The notes beneath the pieces were generated by a model. It saw only the letters and a program-made list of their open reading frames with translations, was not told where the DNA came from and did no database searches. DNA of 64,000 bases from Hippasteria phrygiana (lineage: Eukaryota > Echinodermata > Asteroidea > Valvatida > Goniasteridae). The first letter of the stretch is position 1. Every line of letters begins with the position of its first letter. The stretch is from NCBI GenBank assembly GCA_037893225.1, contig JAZGUH010000533.1, positions 1,240,001-1,304,000 on the forward strand, read 5' to 3'. Shown piece after piece: positions 22,255-30,249 of the stretch. The translations under genes were made by a program, and so were the position numbers.

Positions 22255-22810
22255 CTTTTATAGTAATACTATTATTATTTGTAACGCTATTATTACTACT
22301 ATCTACCTGTAAATGTTTAGTCGTGATCAACATAGCCACCAAAGGAGATAAATAAACCCCATAATTGTAATGCACTTCGCAAAGTAAACTGGACAAGCTG
22401 CTAGAAATAACGGGATCTTTTTCTAGGTCGTTGATAAGGGCTTCTTCAGAATCTAAACAAAGTTTATAACCGAATGGCGAAGCCAGCGGCAAAGTCGCGC
22501 CTAAAGCTTTTGCGTAAAAGGTCAACACGCAACTCCCCAAACTGACTATCATTTCTTTACCGAGCTTGGCTTCGTATCTTTTATATAGCTTTTCTTGTTT
22601 TTCAGCGGTCAAGCTCTCTATTTCATTGACGGAGTATTCTTTACCGAAATATTTTTTAGAATCACCGGAAGCAACTACGCCTAAAAGTCAATTTTTAGGA
22701 TCTGGGGTCGTAGCTACAGTCGTCACTAAGCTATGCGCTATGGGTGTAGCAGCTACTGTTGGATGAGGTTCTTGAGATAACGTGCTTAGAGATTCTATCG
22801 ACTTGCTCAT
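22109..22810 (-). pseudogene. Polinton protein, 233 codons, interrupted by an in-frame TGA
   Basis: From an ATG at 22810 the frame runs 40 codons, meets TGA at 22688-22690, then stays open to 22109. The section after the stop has a conserved-looking core with moderate hydrophobic stretches (SLGSCVLTFYAKALG; YGVYLSPLVAMLITTKH), then a Ser/Asn-rich linker and repeats of SPGAGSA before a basic tail. The stop could be a Trp codon changed to TGA. Alternatively translation could start later within the second part. I do not recognise a function. Its 3' end overlaps the 142-aa gene by 146 bp. Confidence 0.6.
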
Positions 22811-22925
22811 TTAAAATAGACCTATATTTTTTAATCTTATTTCTACAAGAAATATAATCGTAAGAAAATAAAGATAAGTTGATGGCTATTACTAGTTTTA
22901 ATAATAGGTCTAGATATTCTATCAT
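22731..22925 (-). CDS. Possible small membrane protein, 64 aa
   Basis: Starts MIEYLDLLLKLVIAINLSLF, one membrane helix, followed by a basic helix. It overlaps the first 80 bases of the 233-codon gene in a different frame. Its AT-rich upstream region and position fit the run of small membrane genes, but size and lack of known relatives leave doubt. Confidence 0.4.
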   Translation of the reverse strand: MIEYLDLLLKLVIAINLSLFSYDYISCRNKIKKYRSILNEQVDRISKHVISRTSSNSSCYTHSA

Positions 22926-22929
22926 ATTT

Positions 22930-23085
22930 TATAGATGACTAGATAATCTTTAGATTATCTGTAGATCATCTAACAGTTATCTATAAATCATCTAACAGTT
23001 ATCTATAAATCATCTAATAGTCATCTAATAGTTATCTAATAGATCATCTATAGATCAACTATAGATCAACTATAGATCAACTGCC
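22930..23085. repeat. AT-rich short direct repeats inside the Polinton
   Basis: About 12 diverged copies of an ATCATCTA / ATCAACTATAG word, with a 20-23-bp period in the middle (ATCTATAAATCATCTAACAG). The array runs into the 3' end of the ATPase gene. It could be a regulatory or replication-related element, or simply a minisatellite. Confidence 0.7.
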
Positions 23086-23687
23086 AACAGACTGGAGGAT
23101 CAGTTTTTACCAATAATTTACTAAAAGGCACATCTCTTAAAATCTTTTTAATTCTCGATCTTTCTTCTAAAGGCACCGCATCATTTTCATCGAGGCATTG
23201 ATCGAAACTATTTTTATCTTTGCAATAGAACAATACGACAAATGCAGTTTGAGCTCTAAAATCTGTCATTACACAATTATACTTTTGAGTCATCAACCAA
23301 CAGTAGTGATTGTCGTGCCTTAGTTAAAACGCAAGTGTTTTTCCCGAGCGCTGCCTTACGATATTTTATTTCTTGTTCCGAGCTACAATCGTCTATCAAA
23401 AATAGAACGTGCGATCCTTTAAATCGAGCTCTATAAAATTCTAAAGCTTCGTTGAGAGACACCTTTTCTACCTCTAAATCGCATAGGTATATCTCAGGAT
23501 CTAACCACAACCAACGTCTCTCGCGATAAGTCTTGTTGTTGCTCAACGTAGGGCAAATAACTACGATATTTTCAAAGTGATCTTTATACTCAGTTTCTAA
23601 TAGATCTAAAATATATTTGGTTTTACCCGAATTAGTCCTACCGCATATTAGTGCGCAGTGTGGTGTTTTTGGAAACGTTTTATACAT
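23066..23687 (-). pseudogene. DNA-packaging ATPase (A32/FtsK-HerA type), frameshifted
   Basis: ATPase that would pump the genome into capsids. The N-terminal frame (23277-23687) has Walker A GRTNSGKT at residues 16-23, a CPT motif after strand 2, and Walker B with the acidic pair in HVLFLIDDCSS at about 93-103. At about 23300-23325 the frame changes. The rest continues in the frame that includes LMTQKYN (a sensor-like motif of this family), FYCKDKNSFDQCLDEND and the C-terminus. Together about 205 codons, near the family's usual length. The break separates the Walker motifs from the C-terminal part, so no full protein is expected. Confidence 0.85.
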
Positions 23688-23787
23688 ATTTAATAGTAAG
23701 GTAGATAATTTACTCTTCTAAGAGTAACTACCGCTAAATCTTTTAAGGGGTACGGCTTATTTAGGCTATTTAATAGTAAAGACTATT
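23688..23787. other. Spacer with direct repeat between ATPase and capsid genes
   Basis: AAGAGTAACTACCGCTAAAT occurs at about 23719-23738 and again at about 23790-23809, the second copy being the 3' end of the capsid gene. A small tandem duplication of the gene end is the likely origin. Confidence 0.6.
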
Positions 23788-25071
23788 TTAAGAGTAACTA
23801 CCGCTAAATCGTCCATCTTCTAGAACCAACTGACCATCCATCACCAAGAAAACGTAACACGATAGTCCACCGGATGACTCAGCCTCTCTTTCTAAATGGA
23901 GAGAAATACCGCCACCTACGTCTCCTATTTTCCTGCCAGAACCGTGACTTTTGTTGTCGTCGGTTACCCTCGTATCTAAACCAAAGACCGTAACTAGTGC
24001 TTAAGTAATCTCCTAGCGTCATATCGTGTATTAAGCCTAAGTCTTTGGACACGCTGGCACCAAATTCTGTATTAGAGTCGCCGAAAAACTTGGTAATCTC
24101 ATCCCAGTGTTGATAACGCTTCATGCCCTGACTATACAATTGATTCGGCTTACCCTCTATCGTAACGTCTACTTTTTCGATCTTTGGATTATAAAAAATT
24201 TGAGGATCTTTTTCGCCCGATTCTTTAAATAAAAGAAGTATACCTTTGAGACTTCTAATGGCTTGATTAAGATTAATGTTCCAAGTAGTATCGGACTTGT
24301 TTAACGTTAAAACCGTATATCTTTGAACTTTTTCGTATAGAAAATGAGTTTTACCTCGATATTTTTGTCTGATACTATCGGCCAATGTTTTATTAGTCAC
24401 CGTTTCAAACTCGAGATCTAACCAAAGAAATTTTATACTTCGCGTTAGAATCGGTAGATTTTACTACGCCCGCGTGATCGTTAAATGTAAATTCATATGT
24501 TAGTCTATCTTTGAGCGTCGATGGACTAAAAGGCTGATGATCCGTAAGCATTTCAAAATCTAGAGGAATGTAATATCGGTTACCGTAGGCGTTGGCAATC
24601 GCTTTGTCTTTTCCACCATTCGCGCTAGCAACCCCATCGCTAGCGCCGATTCTGAGTTTCGTAACGTTAGAAGTTTCGAGTCCTCGATACGCATCGTTCG
24701 CGCTGGCTGGTCGCCACAAGTCTTTATACGCGTTATATACATCGGCATCCGTAAACGCTACGAAATCTTTACCTTCTAGTTTGATTCTTACGCCACTAAT
24801 TAAATTTCGTGCGACGTTATAATATAGAGTTCTTGCATCATCTTCGCCAGTGCCTTCAGATTCTAAGTCTATATTAAAAGCTTAATCGTACTGTACCCGG
24901 TACGACCACATCGTCTTGACTCAACATAGGAAATTCAACGATCAACAGACTGCCAGCCCCTGCGGTACTAGGATTATGAGTAATAACCAACGATTGCCTC
25001 AACCCCTTTAACGCTCTAGGATTTTTAAAACTTCTGTAGGGATTCAGTTTGCTTCCATAAATTGCGTTCAT
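23788..25071 (-). pseudogene. Probable double jelly-roll major capsid protein, three frameshifts
   Basis: About 427 codons from ATG 25071 to the stop at 23788. The frame changes near 24876-24879, 24417-24422 and 23976-23984; all three look like single extra bases. Three segments reconstruct the order expected for a two-barrel capsid protein: strand-rich N-terminus, YYIPLDFEMLTDHQPF (compare IPLxF in NCLDV-type capsids), then a second barrel with SLKGILLLFKE, VTIEGKPNQLYSQGM and QHWDEI. The assignment is from these pattern similarities and from the gene's place beside the ATPase; it needs a structure-based search. The breaks rule out a working capsid from this copy unless they are assembly errors. 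Confidence 0.68.
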
Positions 25072-25111
25072 TTTACTTAACGAAACAAAAAAAATAAAAA
25101 GCAAAAAACTT

Positions 25112-25525
25112 TTAAACAAACTTATAAACTAAAAATCCTAAAACAGCAGTGCCTCCTACGATAAATGCAATTTCACCATCTTTTTGACCTTCGCTGGGTA
25201 CGTAAAAGTCTGACAATACAGGTTCACGAGGTAATCGCATATCTTCGTTGGTTACTTCGTTATATAGTCTCAACGCCTCATCTACATTTTTAAAATCTTT
25301 TTGAGCCCTGGCTTCTTTATGTAGTCGATCGTTTAGATAATCTAGAACCTTGGTTCTTTGTTCCACCCACTCTTGTTTAGCTCGAGTTAATTGTTCTAAA
25401 GCTAAATCGTGTCGTTTACGTTCTACGTCCGACGACCCACCCAGCTTAGAAAATATAAAGCTCGATCCTGTAAACGCTACAGCATTTATTATAGCTCCAC
25501 CAATCATCATTAATGCACTCGCCAT
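25112..25525 (-). CDS. Polinton membrane protein with coiled coil, 137 aa
   Basis: Hydrophobic N-terminus (ALMMIGGAIINAVAFTGSSFIF, in part), a charged helical middle (about 33-75: repeated Glu, Arg, Lys with RAKQEWVEQR), a conserved-looking SDFYVPSEGQKDGEIAF segment, and a C-terminal membrane helix (VGGTAVLGFLVYKFV). This layout is familiar from other invertebrate Polintons, where it is unannotated. Intact ORF. It is divergent from the integrase, with only 34 bp between start codons; that gap contains TATAAAAA in one direction and TTATAAT in the other, suggesting a compact two-way promoter. Confidence 0.72.
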   Translation of the reverse strand: MASALMMIGGAIINAVAFTGSSFIFSKLGGSSDVERKRHDLALEQLTRAKQEWVEQRTKVLDYLNDRLHKEARAQKDFKNVDEALRLYNEVTNEDMRLPREPVLSDFYVPSEGQKDGEIAFIVGGTAVLGFLVYKFV

Positions 25526-25559
25526 TTTTGTGTGTTCGTTTATAAAAACTTATTATAAT
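25526..25559. promoter_or_regulatory. 34-bp bidirectional promoter between 137-aa gene and integrase
   Basis: Contains TTTATAAAAAC and CTTATTATAAT within 34 bp. The TATA-like word sits only a few bases from each start codon, as with other genes of this element. Confidence 0.45.
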
Positions 25560-26570
25560 ATGGAAACAAAATTAAGTAAAATATTTTACAGTCCTAAAGG
25601 ATATTGGAAAGGTGCAGGCGCTATAAAAAAATTGTCGTTAAAAGCTAACGTACCCGAGCCAGACGTTAGAAATTGGTTGAGAAAACAAGCCATGTGGCAA
25701 ATATATTTACCAGTCCCCAGTTTTATACCGAGACCTACGAGTCTCAATAAGGTTATAGGGCGGCCTAATGAACAACATCAAGCGGATCTGTTGTATCTAC
25801 CTCACGATGTAGTTAAACGCAAAAGATATAAATACGCGTTGACGATCGTCGATGTGGCCACTCGATATAAAGAAGCTGAACCCTTGACGAATAAAACGAG
25901 TACTCAAGTTGTAGAGGCGATAAAAAAGATTTATAAAAGATCGCCCTTGTCTTGGCCTCTCACGATAAAAGTAGACCCCGGTACAGAATTTATGGCTGAA
26001 TTTAATACTTTGATGCGGACTCGCAACGTCGCAGTACAGAAAGGCGAGGTTGGTAATCATAGAGCTCAAGGTATAGTAGAAAGATTTAATCGTACTTTAG
26101 CCGAAAGATTATTCGGTCATCAATACGCTAAAGAAATGTTAGAGCCTACCGAGCGCAGCCGCGAGTGGGTAAAAAGATTACCCGATGTCATAAAAGCGTT
26201 AAACAACGAAGAAACTAGATTGATATCGACTATGAAAGGCGAACAGTTAACTCCTCGAGTGGCTATGTCTCATTTAGAAATAAAACAATTGAGTTCCTCG
26301 GGCCTCAAGAGCCCCGAAGAACTTTTAAGCGTAAATGACGATATCGTTAGATATCTTTACGCTCCTGGAGAGCTCGAAAAAGACGTTAGAAGAAGAGCTA
26401 CCGATCCTATTTGGAGCTTAGAAATGTATACGATTAAAAGGAGAACGACAAACCCCGGACAGCCTGCGTTGTACTGGCTGACTCACGGCCCCAAGAGATC
26501 GTTCGTTAAGAAAGAGTTTATAATGGTTGTTCCATCAGATACTGAGTTACCACCTTCCTCAGCGACGTAA
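25560..26570 (+). CDS. Polinton integrase (retroviral-type rve), 336 aa
   Basis: Catalyses insertion of the element DNA. The catalytic core spans about residues 65-230, with D76 (in QADLLYL), D139 (in KVDPGTEF) and E174 (in GIVERFNR), an intact DDE triad. The N-terminal region (YSPKGYWKGAGAIKKL, VRNWLRKQ) matches the helix-turn-helix-like start typical of Polinton integrases; no chromodomain follows. The C-terminal 70 residues look like the small beta-barrel of integrases. The reading frame is open upstream, but ATG 25560 directly after TTATAAT fits the family N-terminus. Its 3' end overlaps the convergent 535-aa gene by 12 bp. The ORF is intact. Confidence 0.95.
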   Translation: METKLSKIFYSPKGYWKGAGAIKKLSLKANVPEPDVRNWLRKQAMWQIYLPVPSFIPRPTSLNKVIGRPNEQHQADLLYLPHDVVKRKRYKYALTIVDVATRYKEAEPLTNKTSTQVVEAIKKIYKRSPLSWPLTIKVDPGTEFMAEFNTLMRTRNVAVQKGEVGNHRAQGIVERFNRTLAERLFGHQYAKEMLEPTERSREWVKRLPDVIKALNNEETRLISTMKGEQLTPRVAMSHLEIKQLSSSGLKSPEELLSVNDDIVRYLYAPGELEKDVRRRATDPIWSLEMYTIKRRTTNPGQPALYWLTHGPKRSFVKKEFIMVVPSDTELPPSSAT

Positions 26571-28166
26571 AATATCGTAAGCTAGATACCCAACCCCAGC
26601 AGCGGCCATTAAACCAACGACTAAAGCCGTTTTTTCTTGTTCGTGCGAGTCTGGCGGTTGAGTTGGTGGTGTAGCTACGCTCGTAGGGCGTACGACCGTA
26701 GAGATAGGGGGTGGTGGGGGTACATCTGAGATTAGAGGTGTAGGGGTTGGTGACGGGTCTAAATTCTCTAAATCGTCTAAATCGTCTAAATTTTGCTGGG
26801 TTACTGTACTACTCTTTTTTACGGGAGAGGGTGGCGGTGTAGGGGTTGGTGGCGTAGCTACGACGTCTGAGTTCAAGTTGATATTTAATCCTATCGATGC
26901 ACCGGGTGTAGCTATCTTTATATTATTATTATAACCTTGGTGAATACCGACTAAAAGCTCCATATTTGATGGAATCAAGTACAATCCAGGGCTAATCACA
27001 AAGTTTAACGAGCTTCTAGCGTACTGTAAAGAATCTTGAAATCTGGTTATAGAAGATTCTAAGTCCGTACGGCTGTTGATGATATCTTCTACTATATTTT
27101 CAAATTGTCTTTGCGCATCTAATCCGGTACCTGCAGTTAGTATACTCGTTTTTGTTTGGGCTTGCGCACCGAGTATGGCGTACACGTACGTTCTAACGCT
27201 TTCGTTAATTTTTTCTATACCAACGTCGGTAAACGAGCTCTTCTGACGTATAAACTTTCTAAAACCGAGTCGTACAACGTCCGCGGATTGTCTGATATAC
27301 GCAAGCGTAATTTTACTAAAATGTTTCGCATCGCCCGACTCTACAAATCCCATGTAGGTGGCGTTGGGGTTCATAGCTTCATAATCGTATTCCCACAATT
27401 TATTATGCATCACATATTTACCCGTACTCGGTTCATATTCAGCCGAAACCTTGTAAAGCTTAATAGGGGTATAATTTTTGCCCGCTACGGGTAAATGTGT
27501 ACATGATATTTTCGAGTCTTGGTGTATGTTACACGGGTCAAAATAAGCGGTACCTAATCCTCCAGAAGTTAAGTCTACGGTCTGTTTAAAACTCACGTTT
27601 TTATCGACATTAAAATGTCGACAAGTATCGCTATAAGCGCCTTTATCGATGCCATTGTCTAGATCGTCGAACGTATTGCCTCCTGGAATTGGGCATTTTA
27701 GAAAGAATAGTATCTTTCTGATCGTGAAATATACGTGAAACTTGAATAAAGCCGATATTACGGGGTTTTTATGAAGCAATAAGTCTAGTCCTACGCCACA
27801 ACCCGACGTCGCGCACCAAAATGCGAAGTTGAGTTGATTTTGATAAAACGTCATGGGGTCCGATGCATAACGTTGTACTTGTTCGTCGTGTTTTACGTCG
27901 GACATTTTATAAACGCTAAATATATCAACTAGTCGAGCGATGAAAGACCTGTTGTCGTTGGTGTTTACGATGATGCTAAGTTGACTCAAGTGCATGTTCA
28001 ACGGGGTACTCTCCGGGGTAATCGCTTCGTACTTGTCGCTAACGCTTTGTGCTCGCGTAGCTACTTGAGTACGCCCTACGCGAGCAGCTAGATTCGCGAT
28101 ATCTGGAGCATTCTTTACCGGTGGATTATTAGGGTCTAAAAATTTCACAAATTGAGCGAATTTCAT
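26559..28166 (-). CDS. Large Polinton protein, 535 aa, probable structural role
   Basis: Intact ORF, second largest of the element; I do not know its biochemical function. The first 110 residues look helical. The middle has conserved-looking features such as CATSGCGVGLDLLL, KCPIPGG and YAILGAQAQTKTSILTAGTG, and a C-terminal globular part ends near LNINLNSD. Then about 100 residues of Pro/Thr-rich repeats with an acidic DDLDDLENLD stretch precede a C-terminal membrane helix (VVGLMAAAGVGYLAYDI). From memory, the core recurs in cnidarian and other invertebrate Polintons. Position between integrase and penton genes suggests a virion protein. No protease triad or ATPase motif is visible. Confidence 0.75.
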   Translation of the reverse strand: MKFAQFVKFLDPNNPPVKNAPDIANLAARVGRTQVATRAQSVSDKYEAITPESTPLNMHLSQLSIIVNTNDNRSFIARLVDIFSVYKMSDVKHDEQVQRYASDPMTFYQNQLNFAFWCATSGCGVGLDLLLHKNPVISALFKFHVYFTIRKILFFLKCPIPGGNTFDDLDNGIDKGAYSDTCRHFNVDKNVSFKQTVDLTSGGLGTAYFDPCNIHQDSKISCTHLPVAGKNYTPIKLYKVSAEYEPSTGKYVMHNKLWEYDYEAMNPNATYMGFVESGDAKHFSKITLAYIRQSADVVRLGFRKFIRQKSSFTDVGIEKINESVRTYVYAILGAQAQTKTSILTAGTGLDAQRQFENIVEDIINSRTDLESSITRFQDSLQYARSSLNFVISPGLYLIPSNMELLVGIHQGYNNNIKIATPGASIGLNINLNSDVVATPPTPTPPPSPVKKSSTVTQQNLDDLDDLENLDPSPTPTPLISDVPPPPPISTVVRPTSVATPPTQPPDSHEQEKTALVVGLMAAAGVGYLAYDILRR

Positions 28167-28207
28167 TTTAATTTTAATAAACCAAATATTTTAATCTTTT
28201 AAATCAA

Positions 28208-28906
28208 ATGGAATCGCACGTTTTTGAAATGTTTGATAGCGAACAAACATTTAGTCTGTCAAAACCTATAGATAACTCTAATAGAGATTATAGTATGAGT
28301 TTAAACAGCGCGATATTTACCGCGGGGTTCTACAACATGCCTAGTAATAGCGAAATTCTCTATTTTATACATCAAATCGATCCAAACACTGGGGAAAAAA
28401 CGGGTAGTACGGATGGTAAAATTGATATTCCGGCTGGATATTACGATATAGATTGGGTCGAAGAGAGACTCAGTAAATTAGTTTGGTTAGAAGTCTCCGT
28501 AGATAAACTTAATAAAAAAATATCTTTAAATGTAACGGAAGAAAATAGCGTTCTACGCTTTGATAAAAACATTAAACAATTGTTGGGGATATCGGTCAAA
28601 AACTTAGTTTTTGGTGTAGATTACGTAGGGTATTATAATACAATGCCTATCGATGCAATTTTTTTACATTGCGATCAGTTATCTACGTCTAAACAGTTCT
28701 ATAACGGAAGGGGCACGCACTTGTTAGACGTTATACCGATAACGAAAAGAGACGATACGATTATCGAGCGTGCAAGATTAACCGCTCGTAGACTCGTGGG
28801 TGAGAAGATAAACCAACTTAGCTTTAGTATCAGAGACCGAGACGGTGCTTTAATAAATAATCGAGGAAAAATGATCAGTTTCAACTTGACGATAGGTAAA
28901 TTTTAA
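28208..28906 (+). CDS. Penton-like minor capsid protein, 232 aa (copy 1)
   Basis: Single jelly-roll minor capsid candidate. Strand-rich throughout. Diagnostic-looking segments are IFLHCDQLSTSKQFYNG followed by LLDVIPI, and a C-terminal INQLSFSIRDRDGALI with ISFNLTIG, which matches the end pattern (strand, D-D/E-G turn, final strand) of Polinton penton proteins. Intact ORF, plus strand, divergent from the 535-aa gene with 41 bp between starts. A second, damaged copy follows immediately at 28951. Assignment by pattern; a structural search would settle it. Confidence 0.72.
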   Translation: MESHVFEMFDSEQTFSLSKPIDNSNRDYSMSLNSAIFTAGFYNMPSNSEILYFIHQIDPNTGEKTGSTDGKIDIPAGYYDIDWVEERLSKLVWLEVSVDKLNKKISLNVTEENSVLRFDKNIKQLLGISVKNLVFGVDYVGYYNTMPIDAIFLHCDQLSTSKQFYNGRGTHLLDVIPITKRDDTIIERARLTARRLVGEKINQLSFSIRDRDGALINNRGKMISFNLTIGKF

Positions 28907-28950
28907 GCGATTTTTAAAGATTTGTTATGCTTTTATAATATTTAAATAAA

Positions 28951-29673
28951 ATGGAATCGCACGTTTTTAAAATGGATGGTAACGAACAAACGTTTAGACT
29001 GTCAAAACCTATAGATAACTCTAAGGGAAATTACTGTATGAGTTTAAACAACGCGATATTTACCGTCGTTTTTTAAAATATAGCTCAACATATGACTATA
29101 ACATGGACATTAGCTGTAGGCACTAGTGTAACTAACGGTGAAATGGTAATTCCAGCTGGAAATTATACTATCGATGAGTTAATAGCTGAATTTAATAAAT
29201 TAACTGTTATTGCAGTTTCCGCGGACAAGATTAATAAAAAGATTATTTTTAATATCGGTATAATATCGAAAGGTACATATGTTTGGATTTATTTCGATCT
29301 ATATACTCGAAAAGTGTTGAGTCTACCCCATACTTGGAGACCCGAAGCTGATGGTGAACTTGTAGGATATTATAGTCTGAATTACGTGAATGCAATTTTT
29401 TTACATTGCGATCAGTTATCTACGTCTAATAATTTCTATAACGGAAAGAGCACGCATTTGTTAGACGTTATACCGATTGCATATATTGAGGCTGAATCGG
29501 ATGTAATAGCGACTGTCCAGAATAAAAGAAAAATTACCATACCTCTAATTAGGAGTAAAATACCCGAACTGAGTTTTTCTTTCAGAGACTGCGACGGCGA
29601 GTTAATCGAGAATAACCATAAGAATTTTTTTTTTCGAGTAGATATTTATAAAAATTCTTGTTCTAATCTTTAG
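28951..29673 (+). pseudogene. Penton-like minor capsid protein, damaged tandem copy 2
   Basis: Begins with the same MESHVF start as copy 1 and keeps LSKPIDNS and IFLHCDQLSTSNNFYNG nearly unchanged, but has TAA at codon 42 (29074-29076). A later ATG at 29092 leaves a 193-codon open frame. The middle has diverged and gained length relative to copy 1, and the C-terminus (SFRDCDGELIENN) is altered. TTATAATATTTAAATAAA precedes the ATG. This is a gene duplication followed by decay, or a diverged variant disabled later. Confidence 0.75.
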
Positions 29674-29679
29674 AGAATC

Positions 29680-30126
29680 CTAATGTTTTTTATTACACTC
29701 GGTGCAATTACCGTTTTTAGAAAAAGTACCTCGACCGCAGATATTACAAGGGTCTAAGGCTCTGCCATTTGTTTTAAATCGCTGTGCATGCATGGGACAA
29801 TATATATCACACTTTGATACTGCTTTATTACAGAGATTTAAACTTTTACAAAGTAACCACGAACATTTATGTTCTCGTGGATTAAATTTTATATTTAGTT
29901 CTTTTAGAACTCTTTTATACTTAGTTTTAGACATCGTTTCAATTCGTTCTAGTCGCTGCCTTCTTTTTAAAGTATGATTCATACAAAGTTGCGTAGTTGA
30001 TTGAGTTCCAAAACCACAAATCAAACACGGCTTAGGCGCTTGATCGCGTATTCCAAAATGTTTTAGACACCAAGGTCCTTCATTTTTACAAGTAGTTAGC
30101 TTTCCAACGTTTAACCAATTACACAT
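29680..30126 (-). CDS. Cys-rich protein with duplicated zinc-binding-like module, 148 aa
   Basis: Two similar modules of about 45 residues, at about 2-48 and 85-145. Each has a C-x-W start, several Cys, WCLKHF or YCPMHA, then a PCxICGxGT core (PCLICGFGTQS; PCNICGRGTFS) and a terminal Cys. A basic helix (LKRRQRLERIETMSKTKYKR) links them. The Cys/His spacing suggests zinc binding and nucleic-acid or protein contacts. Start supported by CTTATAAAATA just before the ATG. Intact. It lies downstream of the polymerase in the same direction. Function unknown; a regulatory or packaging role is only a guess. Confidence 0.72.
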   Translation of the reverse strand: MCNWLNVGKLTTCKNEGPWCLKHFGIRDQAPKPCLICGFGTQSTTQLCMNHTLKRRQRLERIETMSKTKYKRVLKELNIKFNPREHKCSWLLCKSLNLCNKAVSKCDIYCPMHAQRFKTNGRALDPCNICGRGTFSKNGNCTECNKKH

Positions 30127-30249
30127 TATTTTATAAGTTATTTTTATTATATTTTTTTTTTAAAATTATCATTTTTAAAAAAAAACTTTCTCGAATTTTT
30201 TTTGTTGACTCATAATCTCCTAAGATATATCTTTTATAATGTCCGTGCA
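30127..30249. other. AT-rich spacer between polymerase and Cys-rich gene
   Basis: Contains T-runs and TTATAATGTCC near the polymerase stop. Probable 3' end of the polymerase transcript and promoter of the Cys-rich gene. Confidence 0.4.

Noticed and set aside
22930..23085. CRISPR-like array
   Set aside because: Repeat words are short, diverged and without unique spacers of constant length, in a eukaryotic virus-like element.
23788..25071. Programmed frameshifting to express the capsid gene
   Set aside because: Three separate changes without slippery sites typical of recoding; decay or sequencing error is simpler.
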